From: CAZOOK01 sp964581385
Lineage (GTDB): Bacteria > Pseudomonadota > Gammaproteobacteria > Nevskiales > Nevskiaceae
Assembly: GCA_964581385.1 (NCBI GenBank)
Contig: CAZOOK010000027.1
Span: 1-64,000 of the forward strand
Length of the DNA: 64,000 bases
Reading direction: 5' to 3'
In this document: positions 28,781 to 37,842 of the stretch, piece by piece
Layout: each line of letters opens with the position of its first letter
Numbering within the stretch: the stretch's first letter is position 1
Made by a program: the position numbers and the translations under genes
Notes under the pieces: generated by a model
Seen by the model: only the letters and a program-made list of their open reading frames with translations
Told to the model about the DNA's origin: nothing
The model's database searches: none

Positions 28781-29416
28781 TTAATTCGACCTTGCGTGCA
28801 TGCGTGCCCTAACTTCGGGGGCCAGGGGATCGACACCGGGCTCCAGCGGCACGCCAAAGGTTTTGAACACCATTGCCAATATCTCGTAGCAGCCCACTGC
28901 GAACACGAGGTCCATGAGCTGCGTCCTGTCAAAATGCTTTGAGAGCCGGGCCCAGGTTTCGTCTTGAATGCAGGCATCGGCATTCAACTCATCGACGGCG
29001 CGTAATAGATCGGCGTCGACGGGATCCCATCCAGGTGCGTCTGGTCCCTGCTGAATCCGTTTGATCTCTTCTTCACTCAATCCAGCCCGAAGGCCCAGCA
29101 CAACGTGCTGGACATACTCATATTCCGAGCGCCGCAACCAGCTGATACGCAGGATGAGCAGCTCGCGGATACGCTTCGATATCGTGCTTGCCATCGCGAC
29201 ATGGTTGTTGAAGGTCAGAAAAGCCTTCGCAAGCGCGGGATGATGCAGCATCGCGCCGAGGCCATGCATGCCGCGGGCCCCCTGGGCGCCGCTTTTTTGC
29301 CACGTCGTCAGTACGAAATCACGACTGTGTGGAAATGCACTCATCGCATCAAGGATGGCCGCGTCCCAATCAGGGGGCAACAATGGCGGAATGCGGGGCT
29401 TCATTTCGTTAGACAT
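28781..29416 (-). CDS. Carboxymuconolactone decarboxylase / AhpD-like family protein
   Basis: 211 residues from ATG 29416 (MSNEMKPRIPPLLPPDWD). The core (about 60-140) follows the CMD-fold pattern: LGAMLHHPALAKAFLTFNNHV, ISKRIRELLILRISWLRRSEYEYVQHVVLGLRAGLSEEEI. The Cys-x-x-Cys of peroxidase-active AhpD is absent, so it is more like the uncharacterised CMD-like proteins common in degradation clusters than a peroxidase. It might act as decarboxylase or isomerase/hydrolase on a ring-opened product. Its stop is 2 bases from the ligase start and it follows the first Rieske gene by 85 bases. Confidence 0.8.
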   Translation of the reverse strand: MSNEMKPRIPPLLPPDWDAAILDAMSAFPHSRDFVLTTWQKSGAQGARGMHGLGAMLHHPALAKAFLTFNNHVAMASTISKRIRELLILRISWLRRSEYEYVQHVVLGLRAGLSEEEIKRIQQGPDAPGWDPVDADLLRAVDELNADACIQDETWARLSKHFDRTQLMDLVFAVGCYEILAMVFKTFGVPLEPGVDPLAPEVRARMHARSN

Positions 29417-29501
29417 GCGTGGCTCTCGGCTCGATTGCGGATTCAGCGGCACACTGCAGCTGCCGCAAGGCAACAGTATATGTAGCGATACAACATCTCC
29501 G

Positions 29502-30884
29502 TCACCCACCTGTAAGCAGGTACCGATCCATTTCCTGGTGCAAATTCAGAATCAGCTTTTCATAATAATCAGCGAGCCAGATCTGCTTGCAACCGCGCGA
29601 ATGCAGCCCTTTCTGGATCCGCGGAACATTCGAAAAATCCTGACGGGGAATTCGCAGGAACTGCTCGGGGTCTTTGACATCCGTCATCTGCTGGACAACA
29701 GCACGTGGGACAGCCTGAGCAGCCGGATAGGTTTTTGTCGAATAAATTTCGAAAATACAGGAGTCGGGATCAAATCCGTTCGGGCGAACGCGATACATCA
29801 TGCAATTGCCAGCTTGCGGAAGAATCAGCAGGTTCGGAAAGACAAACACTTCGCCGCCCCACTGATCCAACACGTACTTTTCGAGTTTGGGCATCGGCCG
29901 TTGCTGAGCCGCAGCAGTCGCGTACAGTGCTTTGACATACTCAGCGCCAAGCGATGATCCTTCGGGAATGGGCTTGCCTTTTAATGCGCGGACAAGTTCA
30001 ACGTCCTCCTTGAGCACCATGGCATCCATGCCTTCGACCAGCAGGTTTAACCGTGCCGCCATGGCTTCGACCGGATCGCCGGGTTTTGTGGTATGGCCCG
30101 CCATGGGTGTTTTCTCACCGCCTAAAAAGCGGCCGTGCCCATTGGCAAATGTTTCGTAAATATGATCGAGATGGGCGTAATGTGGCGTCGCGCCGGCTAC
30201 ATCGTCGCCATAGATGAAATCGGCCGACGGCGGTTCCAACTGTGGATGGGTCGCCGGCACGTGATAGCCTTCAAGGAAGGCTTCTACGGCTACTTTCCAG
30301 TTGCATGGCGCAACGACCGCTTTCCACCAATAGTGATGCATCTCGCCAACCGCGAGGCCCTCGATGAGCTGCCGCACCGGTGCGATAAATTCGGCAAAAG
30401 GCTGCGGGTTCGCATCAAAATTGATGAAAATAAATCCGGCGAAAATTTCCAGTTTGACTTCCCGCAAGGCAACATCGGCGTCTTTTAGTTGACCATTGCG
30501 AAATTGATGGCGCTCCAGCACATACTGATTCTTGCCATCAAGCCCCCAACGCCAGCCGTGGAACGGACAAATGATCCGGCTGTTCTCAAACGAGCCGGCG
30601 CATTCTGCTAAGGCGGTACCGCGATGCGGACAGGCGTTGTAATAGGCTTTGATGGTGTTGTTATCGACACGCAGAATAATTACGGATTGGTGACCAATCT
30701 CGTAGACGGTGTAATTACTCGGCTGAGGTATTTCGTCGAGGCGGGCGGCCATTTGCCATGCACGACTCCAAAGTTTTTCGTGCTCAAGCCGGGCAAACTC
30801 TGGATCCGTATAGCGGCCACTCCTGACGCCATGCTCAAGGGTCAGCCAATGCGCAGGCCAATTTTCTTGTGCAAATTTGCCCAT
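29502..30884 (-). CDS. Rieske ring-hydroxylating oxygenase, alpha subunit (1)
   Basis: 460 residues. The Rieske [2Fe-2S] ligands are C85/H87 (CPHRG) and C106/H109 (CPFHGWRWG). The mononuclear iron motif is E205-x-x-H208-x-x-x-x-H213 (FLEGYHVPATH) after NWKVAVEAF. The usual third ligand (Asp) lies further on and I did not fix it. The protein oxygenates an aromatic or other ring using O2 and electrons from a reductase. There is no beta subunit, ferredoxin or reductase gene in the window, so it is likely an alpha-only homotrimer fed by a reductase elsewhere. 119 bases behind the second Rieske gene, with which it shares overall layout but not close identity. Confidence 0.92.
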   Translation of the reverse strand: MGKFAQENWPAHWLTLEHGVRSGRYTDPEFARLEHEKLWSRAWQMAARLDEIPQPSNYTVYEIGHQSVIILRVDNNTIKAYYNACPHRGTALAECAGSFENSRIICPFHGWRWGLDGKNQYVLERHQFRNGQLKDADVALREVKLEIFAGFIFINFDANPQPFAEFIAPVRQLIEGLAVGEMHHYWWKAVVAPCNWKVAVEAFLEGYHVPATHPQLEPPSADFIYGDDVAGATPHYAHLDHIYETFANGHGRFLGGEKTPMAGHTTKPGDPVEAMAARLNLLVEGMDAMVLKEDVELVRALKGKPIPEGSSLGAEYVKALYATAAAQQRPMPKLEKYVLDQWGGEVFVFPNLLILPQAGNCMMYRVRPNGFDPDSCIFEIYSTKTYPAAQAVPRAVVQQMTDVKDPEQFLRIPRQDFSNVPRIQKGLHSRGCKQIWLADYYEKLILNLHQEMDRYLLTGG

Positions 30885-31003
30885 ATCGATTTCCTCAACA
30901 ATACGACAATAAATATCCTGCGAACTTTAGATGACGCGGTCGTCACGTCATTCTCGCATCTCGCTGCACGTCAACGATCAGACTTGCTGTGCGGCGCATT
31001 TTT

Positions 31004-32389
31004 TCACTTCAGCTTCTTTGGTGTACCCGTGCCCATGTATTTCGCCAGGTTGCGGTGAAGATTGGCGGTGCTGCGCTCCATATAGGGATTGGGTTTCGTG
31101 CCGTGGAAACCGTAAGATTTCATGCCCTGTTGCACCGCGGCCATGTTGGAAAAATCCTGCCCCAGCACGTAGCACCAGGCCTCTTCGGTTGCCGGCGAAT
31201 AGACCCACTCCGTCTTCGGCTCCTGTCCCTTCGGGAACAGCTCATAAACCGCGGCCTCGAAGATGCACTTATTGGGATCGTCACCGTAAGGCCGCGCGCT
31301 ATAGCACAAGGCGTTATTGACAGCGTGCCCGATTTGGAAATTGGGAAAGATCTGCCAAGCCGTGCCGCTCTTGCCGACATGTGCGGCTTCTACGGTCGGC
31401 CAGATCACGCCGCGTGCGGCATCATCGCGTCGTGCCGATGCAAGCCAATGTTGGAGCACCTTATCAGGCGGAGTTCCTTCCGGCAGTTCGTCCACCAGCC
31501 GGAGCGCCGCATTGACCAGAGTCTGCGTGGTGTTTGTATTTGCCTTTTCCCAGGTATAGACCTGCATCTCCGCAGTCGATTTTCGAGGGTCGGCGCCCGA
31601 GCCAATCCGCAGCTTCGCCTGTTGGTTCTCGTCCATATTCTTGGGCGCCTCATAGCCGATGTTGCTATGTTTTCCGTGCACCCTGGCCCAGCCGCGGAAT
31701 TCGCCGTATTTGTTGAACTCCGGATGCGTCGTCTGCACATGGTAGGTTTCATTGAAGGCCTCCAAGGCGACCTTCCAATTGCAATCGAAGATGCCCCACT
31801 TGCGCCATCGGTAACGCATGTTCTGCAGCTCGAAGGGATCGAGCATGGAGCTGACGGGCTCAAGATAGTCGCGCAAGGCTTCGCAGTTCGGATCCATGTT
31901 GATCCAGACCCAGCCGCCCCAGGTGTCGACCTTGACCTCGCTCAGGTGCGTGTTTTCCGCTGTTAAAGCGCCCTTCCAGTCATCCTTGTGGGGCACATGT
32001 ATGTTTTCGCCATCCAGGTTGAACCGCCATCCGTGGAAGCCGCAGACAAACATTTTCTTCGTGCTGCAGGCGTTTCTTGCGCCCGGAGGGGTGTCCACCA
32101 GCCGCCGGCCGCGGTGCGCGCAGACATTGTGGTACGCCTTGATCTTGTCAGGCGCTGTGCGCACGACCACGATCGAGTCGGAGAGAATCTCGTAGGTCAG
32201 ACAGCTGCCCACCTCGGGGATCTCTTCGATCCGCCCGACTTGCTGCCACACCTTGCGCCACAGCTTGTCACGCTCAGCCCGGGCGTAGTCCTCGGATATA
32301 TAGGCTTCCACCGGAATCGTGAGTGCCTCGGCCAGCTCTTCAGCCGTGAGGGACGTTGTTTCTTTCATGGTCTCGGCAGTTTTGCTCAT
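31004..32389 (-). CDS. Rieske ring-hydroxylating oxygenase, alpha subunit (2)
   Basis: 461 residues from ATG 32389, preceded by GGAGA at good spacing; the alternative TTG 32401 lacks a site. Rieske ligands C90/H92 (CAHRGRRLV) and C116/H119 (CGFHGWRFN). Between them is a longer insert (DTPPGARNACSTKKMF) than in the neighbour. The mononuclear iron motif is NETYHVQTTH after NWKVALEAF. Same reaction type as the Rieske gene at 29502, so either two successive hydroxylations or two substrates. Start lies 172 bases behind the SDR at 32562; no electron-transfer partner nearby. Confidence 0.92.
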   Translation of the reverse strand: MSKTAETMKETTSLTAEELAEALTIPVEAYISEDYARAERDKLWRKVWQQVGRIEEIPEVGSCLTYEILSDSIVVVRTAPDKIKAYHNVCAHRGRRLVDTPPGARNACSTKKMFVCGFHGWRFNLDGENIHVPHKDDWKGALTAENTHLSEVKVDTWGGWVWINMDPNCEALRDYLEPVSSMLDPFELQNMRYRWRKWGIFDCNWKVALEAFNETYHVQTTHPEFNKYGEFRGWARVHGKHSNIGYEAPKNMDENQQAKLRIGSGADPRKSTAEMQVYTWEKANTNTTQTLVNAALRLVDELPEGTPPDKVLQHWLASARRDDAARGVIWPTVEAAHVGKSGTAWQIFPNFQIGHAVNNALCYSARPYGDDPNKCIFEAAVYELFPKGQEPKTEWVYSPATEEAWCYVLGQDFSNMAAVQQGMKSYGFHGTKPNPYMERSTANLHRNLAKYMGTGTPKKLK

Positions 32390-32561
32390 GACGTTCTCCA
32401 ATTCTGTGTGGCATCGCTTTCGCGCGATCGAACTTGGCTAGTCGCTTCGTGGATCAGAAGCGGGCCCGGCGCGGGTTTCGTTCCCGCGCTGTTGGCCAAA
32501 TAGCAGGTATAGATGCCGCCACAAACGTGATAGGAAATTTCCACGGGCATTAGGTTTTGTC

Positions 32562-33407
32562 TCAGCGTTTAATGGCCGCACGGAAGGACTCGTCCTTGAG
32601 AAACAGGGAGGTGTTGTCGGCGCCGAGATGAGTCCATTTCAGATTGAGACCGCCATCCACGAGAATGGTCTGGCCGGTGATGTAGCTCGATAGATCCGAC
32701 AATAGGAAAAGGATGGCGCCGGCTTGCTCCTCGGGGCGCGCGCGCCGTCCCATCGCAATGGCCCGACGGTCGCGCTCCGGGTCGTTGTCCACGAAGGTGC
32801 TCGAAGCCGGTGTCTCGGTCACGCCGGGCGCCACGGCATTGACTCGGATATTGTCCAAGGCCAGTTCGACTGCCATGGTGCGGGTCACCGCCACCACCGC
32901 TGCCTTGGCGGCGCCATAGGCGATGTGGAAAGGTGCCGTGTTCATGCCGCTGATCGATGAAATCGAGGCAATCGAACCCGGACGTCCCTGCGCTTTCAAT
33001 TCCGCGGCGACGGCCTGGCTCATGAAGAACATGGTCTCCAGATTCTGGGCGAACAGTGCACGCCAGTCGCTGCGGGTCACCCGGGTGGAGTGCATCCAGG
33101 TCGATGGGGCGGCGCCGCCGGCGACATTGACGAGTCCGTGGAGCTCGCCCTTCGTGCGCCGCACCTGCTCCATGGTCGCAGCCACGCCTTCATCGGTCGA
33201 AGCGTCGGCGGCGAGCGGTACGATCGAAAGGCCCTGCGCCATCAGCGGTGCAATATGTGTGTCGAGATTTTTTTGAGATCGGCTTACCGCGATCACGGTC
33301 GCCCCTGCGCGAGCAACCACGCTCGTGACGGTCGTCCCAATGCCGCCACCGGCGGCGCCGGACACTACGACGATGCGGCCGTCGAGCTTCAGGAGATTCT
33401 GTTCCAT
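32562..33407 (-). CDS. SDR-family oxidoreductase
   Basis: 281 residues, first gene of the seven-gene minus-strand run. Motifs: GAAGGGIGTTV for the cofactor (slightly unusual, with one more Gly than TGxxxGxG), NVAGGAAPS, catalytic Ser in ISSISGMN, Tyr/Lys in YGAAKAA, and late ITGQTILVDGGLNLKW. The C-terminus is about 25 residues longer than the 250-residue norm (THLGADNTSLFLKDESFR). It may oxidise the cis-diol or hydroxy product of a Rieske oxygenase. The two palindromes at 33476 and 33561 lie directly upstream, between it and the divergent mgtA-like gene. Confidence 0.88.
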   Translation of the reverse strand: MEQNLLKLDGRIVVVSGAAGGGIGTTVTSVVARAGATVIAVSRSQKNLDTHIAPLMAQGLSIVPLAADASTDEGVAATMEQVRRTKGELHGLVNVAGGAAPSTWMHSTRVTRSDWRALFAQNLETMFFMSQAVAAELKAQGRPGSIASISSISGMNTAPFHIAYGAAKAAVVAVTRTMAVELALDNIRVNAVAPGVTETPASSTFVDNDPERDRRAIAMGRRARPEEQAGAILFLLSDLSSYITGQTILVDGGLNLKWTHLGADNTSLFLKDESFRAAIKR

Positions 33408-33475
33408 GATCTAATTCAACCTACTTCGCAGGATCGACGCTGCGGATTTTCGATGAGTTCACAAAATTCGTCCAA

Positions 33476-33493
33476 TAATTGTCCGGACAATTA
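33476..33493. promoter_or_regulatory. Perfect 18-bp palindrome, candidate operator (site 3)
   Basis: TAATTGTCCGGACAATTA is perfectly palindromic and shares the core TTGTCCGGACAA with site 1 at 9374-9391. It lies 69 bases upstream of the SDR start that heads the Rieske run. Confidence 0.65.
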
Positions 33494-33560
33494 GATGCTC
33501 ATCTGCCGCGCTGTAACTATCAAGTATTTTTATTATAAGGGACGATCGAAAGTAAAGTCC

Positions 33561-33582
33561 GTTATTTGTCTGGACAAATAAC
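33561..33582. promoter_or_regulatory. 22-bp near-perfect palindrome, candidate operator (site 4)
   Basis: Arms GTTATTTGTC (33561-33570) and GACAAATAAC (33573-33582) are perfect inverted repeats around a central TG. Core TTGTCTGGACAA equals site 2. It lies 85 bases from site 3 and between the SDR and the mgtA-like gene. Confidence 0.65.
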
Positions 33583-33666
33583 AATGGTTTGAGGCTACTG
33601 TTTGTGCCGTTAGCTGAGAATTCATCGGCGCACGGCGTATGTGCATGGCAGGTGATCTTTTTAGAG

Positions 33667-36351
33667 ATGCGGGTGCCAATGATTTCGAACACCGTCTTGC
33701 CTAAGCGCTTGCTCGCCCCCGGCCGGCACAAGGATCCAACGATTCGCGTCTCGCCGGTGGTCGTGGAGTCGGCGGCGGTAGACGCAGCGGGCGTCTATGC
33801 CAAGCTGAACACTTGCTTCGACGGGTTGACCAGCAAGGAGGTGCAGCTGCGTCTGGCCCAGTACGGTCCCAACGTGCTCGCGAAGGACCAGCGGCCGGGA
33901 TTCGGCAAGCTGCTCTGGCGTTCGGTGCTCAACCCGCTGGTGATCCTGCTGGCGACGCTCGCGGCAGTGTCGTTCGTCACCGGCGATGCCAGAGCCGGGC
34001 TCATGATGCTGTCCATGATTGTCCTGAGCGTCGGCTTGAAGCTGGTGCAGGAGGTCAAGGCTGGCAGCACAGCGGCGAAGCTCAAGGCGATGATTTCGGT
34101 GACGGCCACGGTGTTTCGCGACGGTGCTCCGCAGGAGGTTGCCATCGCGCAGCTGGTTCCGGGTGACGTGGTGCAGCTGACCGCCGGTGACATGGTTCCC
34201 GGCGACGTGCGGATCGTCCAGGCGAAGGACCTCTTTGTAAGCCAGGGGTCGCTGACTGGCGAGAGCTTCCCGGTCGAGAAATACGAAGTCGAGAAAAATA
34301 CCGCTGCCGCAGTGACTGCACCGCTCACGCTGACGAGCGTCGCATTCCTCGGCACCAGCATCGAGAGCGGATCGGCGAGGGCAGTGGTGGCGGCAACCGG
34401 CAAAGACACCTATCTCTGCTGCATGGCGGCCTCTCTCCAGGAGCAACAACCGACAACGGCTTTCGACCGCGGCATCTCGCGGTTTACCTGGCTCATGCTG
34501 CGCTTCATGCTGGTGATGGTGCCCTTAGTATTCGTTATCAATGGCCTGACGAAGGGCAATTGGGTGCAAGCCTTCTTTTTCGCTCTGGCGGTGGCCGTCG
34601 GCCTGACGCCTGAAATGCTGCCGATGATCGTGACCGTGTGTCTGTCCAAGGGCGCCGTGGTGATGGGTCGCAAGAAGGTCATCGTTAAACGGATCAACGC
34701 GATCCAGAACTTGGGCGCTATGGACGTGCTCTGTACCGACAAGACCGGAACATTGACGATGGACCGGGTCATTCTCGAGCGCTACTGCAATGTGATGCTG
34801 CGCGAGGACGAAGACGTGCTCGCGCTGGCGTACATGAACAGCCACTTTCAGACGGGCCTGAAAAATGTTCTTGACCGCGCGGTGCTGGCGCACACCGAGA
34901 CGCACGCCCACGCCAACATTCCGGATTACGCTAAGGTCGATGAGATTCCGTTCGACTTCCAGCGCCGCATCATGTCGGTTGTCGTCCGCACGCCCGAAGG
35001 CAAGGATCGCATTATCTCCAAAGGTGCTCCCGAAGCGATCTTTCCCAAGTGCGCGAGCGCTGTACTCGACGACAAGCTGCTGCCGATGGATCACCAGCAC
35101 ATCGAAGATCTGAAGAAAGAATACGAATCGCTCAGCGCCGACGGCTTTCGCGTGCTGGCCATCGCCACCAAAGACGTCGAGCCGCACGGCACGGTGGCGG
35201 GCGATGCCACGCCCTATGGCAAGGCCGACGAGTGCGCTCTGATCCTGCAGGGCTACGTCGCGTTCCTCGATCCGCCCAAGGAAAGCGCCGCTGCAGCGAT
35301 CAAGGCACTGCAGGCACACGGTGTCGCGGTCAAGGTCGTGACCGGCGACAATGACCTGGTGGCCCGCAAGATCTGCAAGGAGGTGGGGCTCTCCACTGAT
35401 TCCGTTCTGGTGGGCGACGACGTCGAGAAGATGAGCGACGAGCAACTCGCCGATGCCGCCGAGAAGACCACGCTGTTCGCCCGCGTCTCGCCGGCGCACA
35501 AGCAGCGGATCATTAAAGCATTGCAATCGCGCAAGCACACGGTCGGCTTCATGGGCGACGGCATCAATGACGCGCCGGCGCTCCACGCTGCCGATGTAGG
35601 CATAAGCGTGGATACCGCGGTGGACATTGCCAAAGAATCCGCCGACATGATCCTGCTGGAGAAATCGCTGCTCGTGCTGGACGAAGGCGTGCTCGAAGGG
35701 CGCAAAGTCTTTTCGAACATCATCAAGTACGTCCGCATGGGCGCATCGAGCAATTTCGGCAACATGTTCAGCGTGCTGGGAGCCAGCATCTTCGTGCCAT
35801 TCCTGCCGATGCTGCCGGTGCAAATCCTGGCCAACAACCTGATCTACGACATCGGCCAGACCACCATTCCCACCGACGATGTGGATCCCGAGCGGATCGC
35901 CATGCCGCGTCAATGGGATCTCGGTGAGCTCACCCGATTCGTCCTTTTCATCGGCCCGTGCTCATCGGTGTTCGATTACACGACGTATCTCATGATGCTG
36001 TACATCTTCAACTGCTGGGACATCTCCACACCGCTGGCCGCGGCGCACAGTGCCAGCCTGTTCCAGACCGGCTGGTTCGTCGAGAGCCTATTGACGCAGA
36101 CACTCATCATCCACGTCATCCGTACCAACAAGATTCCATTCCTGCAGAGCCGCTCGTCCCAGCCGGTGATGATAACGAGCTTGGTCATCATGGCCATTGG
36201 CGTCGTCATTCCGTACTCGCCGCTCGGTCGCTATCTGGGATTTTCGCTGCTACCACCGCTCTACTGGCCACTGCTGGCGGCAACGCTGCTGTGCTACGTG
36301 GTACTTACTCAGGGCGTGAAGATGTGGCTGTTGCGTCGCAACCTGATTTGA
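33667..36351 (+). CDS. mgtA: P-type ATPase, MgtA/MgtB-type magnesium transporter
   Basis: 894 residues from ATG 33667 (ATG 33679 is also possible; the open frame to 33589 is not family-like). Close to the about 900 residues of MgtA. Features: actuator segment SLTGESFPVEK, phosphorylation site D358 in DKTGTLT, GDGINDAPAL hinge, four N-terminal and six C-terminal membrane segments. TM4 reads VGLTPEMLPMIVT and TM5-6 VRMGASSNFGNMFSV... ILANNLIYD as in MgtA, which imports Mg2+ from the periplasm at low Mg2+. No MgtA leader riboswitch could be recognised in the short upstream region, which instead holds the two palindromes shared with the catabolic run. It may be there by position only. Confidence 0.9.
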   Translation: MRVPMISNTVLPKRLLAPGRHKDPTIRVSPVVVESAAVDAAGVYAKLNTCFDGLTSKEVQLRLAQYGPNVLAKDQRPGFGKLLWRSVLNPLVILLATLAAVSFVTGDARAGLMMLSMIVLSVGLKLVQEVKAGSTAAKLKAMISVTATVFRDGAPQEVAIAQLVPGDVVQLTAGDMVPGDVRIVQAKDLFVSQGSLTGESFPVEKYEVEKNTAAAVTAPLTLTSVAFLGTSIESGSARAVVAATGKDTYLCCMAASLQEQQPTTAFDRGISRFTWLMLRFMLVMVPLVFVINGLTKGNWVQAFFFALAVAVGLTPEMLPMIVTVCLSKGAVVMGRKKVIVKRINAIQNLGAMDVLCTDKTGTLTMDRVILERYCNVMLREDEDVLALAYMNSHFQTGLKNVLDRAVLAHTETHAHANIPDYAKVDEIPFDFQRRIMSVVVRTPEGKDRIISKGAPEAIFPKCASAVLDDKLLPMDHQHIEDLKKEYESLSADGFRVLAIATKDVEPHGTVAGDATPYGKADECALILQGYVAFLDPPKESAAAAIKALQAHGVAVKVVTGDNDLVARKICKEVGLSTDSVLVGDDVEKMSDEQLADAAEKTTLFARVSPAHKQRIIKALQSRKHTVGFMGDGINDAPALHAADVGISVDTAVDIAKESADMILLEKSLLVLDEGVLEGRKVFSNIIKYVRMGASSNFGNMFSVLGASIFVPFLPMLPVQILANNLIYDIGQTTIPTDDVDPERIAMPRQWDLGELTRFVLFIGPCSSVFDYTTYLMMLYIFNCWDISTPLAAAHSASLFQTGWFVESLLTQTLIIHVIRTNKIPFLQSRSSQPVMITSLVIMAIGVVIPYSPLGRYLGFSLLPPLYWPLLAATLLCYVVLTQGVKMWLLRRNLI

Positions 36352-36395
36352 CCACCACCCATAGGGACCGGCTCGCGAAGAATGGCCTATTCACG

Positions 36396-37433
36396 TCAGG
36401 TTTCAATGAGGACTTTGAGCGCTTTGGTGCTCGCCGCGTGTCCGAACACCTCATACGCATCGAGGATGTGATCCAAGGTAAAGCGATGAGTGATGAGCCG
36501 TTTCGGATCGATCTTGTTGGCCCGCACGGTCTTGAGCAGCATCGGTGTGCTGACGGTATCCACCAGACGCGTGGTGATTGTGATGTTCTGCGACCATAGG
36601 CGTTCCAGATGGAGATCGGCCTTGACGCCGTGCACGCCGACGTTGGCGATGGTGCCACCCGGCGCGATGATGTCTTCGCACAGCACGAACGTCGCGGGCA
36701 CGCCGACCGCTTCGATCGCCGTGTCGACGCCGCGGCCGTCGGTCAGCTGCCGCACCTGCTCCACGGCCGTGCCGGCTCCCGAGTTAATGGTGGCGCTTGC
36801 GCCAAAAGTCTTGGCGACCGCCAGGCGGTTATCGTCGAGATCGATCATGATGATTTGTGCCGGCGCATAGAACTGCGCCGTAAGAAGAGTCGCCAGACCG
36901 ATCGGGCCGGCACCGACGATGGCTACATTAGCGCCTGGCTGCACTTTGCCGTTGAGCACCCCGCACTCGAAACCCGTGGGCAGAATGTCGCTGAGCATGA
37001 CCATCGCGTCTTGATCGGCGCCGGATGGAATCGGATACAGACTCGTGTCGGCATGGGGGATGCGCACGTATTCGGCCTGCGTACCGTCGATCTCATTGCC
37101 AAGAATCCAGCCGCCCGTAGTGCAGTGAGAATACATGCCACGTCGGCAATATTCGCATTTGCCGCAGGATGAGATGCAGGAGATCAGCACGCTGTCACCC
37201 GGATGGAACTGCGTAACACCGGCGCCAATTTTATCGACCACGCCGACGCCCTCATGCCCGAGGATGCGTCCGGGTGCGCAAGTCGGCACATCGCCCTTCA
37301 GGATATGCAGGTCGGTCCCGCAGATTGTGGTCTTGACGACTTTCACGATGGCGTCGGTGGCGGACTTGATCTGCGGTATCGGGCGATCTTCGAGCGATTT
37401 CTTGCCCGGGCCGTTATAAACGAGAGCTTTCAT
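36396..37433 (-). CDS. Zinc-dependent alcohol dehydrogenase (MDR family)
   Basis: 345 residues, standard length. The catalytic zinc ligands are Cys in TTICGTDLH and His in GHEGVG. The structural zinc Cys cluster is CGKCEYCRRGMYSHC (four Cys). The Rossmann motif is VGAGPIGLATL. Overall close in pattern to NAD-dependent medium-chain alcohol dehydrogenases that use short alcohols or aldehydes such as formaldehyde or threonine-type dehydrogenases; the exact substrate cannot be told. It is convergent with the mgtA-like gene (44-base gap) and divergent from the second cyclase locus. It may stand alone. Confidence 0.9.
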   Translation of the reverse strand: MKALVYNGPGKKSLEDRPIPQIKSATDAIVKVVKTTICGTDLHILKGDVPTCAPGRILGHEGVGVVDKIGAGVTQFHPGDSVLISCISSCGKCEYCRRGMYSHCTTGGWILGNEIDGTQAEYVRIPHADTSLYPIPSGADQDAMVMLSDILPTGFECGVLNGKVQPGANVAIVGAGPIGLATLLTAQFYAPAQIIMIDLDDNRLAVAKTFGASATINSGAGTAVEQVRQLTDGRGVDTAIEAVGVPATFVLCEDIIAPGGTIANVGVHGVKADLHLERLWSQNITITTRLVDTVSTPMLLKTVRANKIDPKRLITHRFTLDHILDAYEVFGHAASTKALKVLIET

Positions 37434-37568
37434 AGTGGGTCACTTTCCTTGAGTTGAATCGCCAAATCGGAGGCCACACCGCGGGACGACGGCACTTCCA
37501 GCCGCACGATAGGGGGCAGGCTACGCCTTACGTTCGCGGAGCGCCTTGATCTGCGTCATCCAGTCGAT

Positions 37569-37585
37569 GACTTGTGTCACAAGTC
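37569..37585. promoter_or_regulatory. 17-bp perfect inverted repeat between alcohol dehydrogenase and cyclase locus
   Basis: GACTTGTG (37569-37576), central T, CACAAGTC (37578-37585). It lies 136 bases before the dehydrogenase start and 258 before the cyclase start. Candidate operator of unknown regulator. Confidence 0.4.
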
Positions 37586-37673
37586 GGCTTTGATGATTTA
37601 TCAAGAGCGATGAAAGGTGGGCAGTTTTTGTCGCTATGTGCGGCGCTGAACAGAGTTTCTCCGATTTTGAGCG

Positions 37674-37683
37674 GACAATTGTC
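37674..37683. promoter_or_regulatory. Short palindrome GACAATTGTC
   Basis: A 10-bp perfect palindrome built of the same GACAA/TTGTC half sites as sites 1-4 but in the opposite arrangement. It ends about 8 bases before a strong ribosome binding site (AAGGAGGGG). Could be chance. Confidence 0.25.
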
Positions 37684-37705
37684 ACTCATAAGGAGGGGTC
37701 TGCTT

Positions 37706-37825
37706 ATGGAATCGAGCCAAATGACACGTTTGATTTGCCGAGCGTCGCAGCCAGGGATTGCGGTTAGTGAACCTGTAGCGCTGCGGTCGCATGCGCCGGC
37801 TACAGCTCCATCGGCACACCCTTAA
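37706..37825 (+). CDS. Small 39-residue ORF ahead of the cyclase
   Basis: MESSQMTRLICRASQPGIAV... to APSAHP, preceded by the strong site AAGGAGGGG seven bases before ATG 37706. It ends 17 bases before the cyclase start. I do not recognise it and its composition is not clearly protein-like. It may be a leader peptide for the cyclase/kinase operon, or the ribosome site may belong to an unrelated remnant. Confidence 0.3.
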   Translation: MESSQMTRLICRASQPGIAVSEPVALRSHAPATAPSAHP

Positions 37826-37842
37826 CCGACAGGCAGATCATC

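Noticed and set aside
33583..33666. MgtA-type Mg2+ riboswitch or leader peptide
   Set aside because: The space between the operator and the start is under 90 bases with no recognisable stem pair or short proline-rich ORF.
37441..37560. Minus-strand tail reading MTQIKALRERKA, like the start of phage capsid proteins
   Set aside because: Only twelve residues before a stop and no phage context; likely chance.
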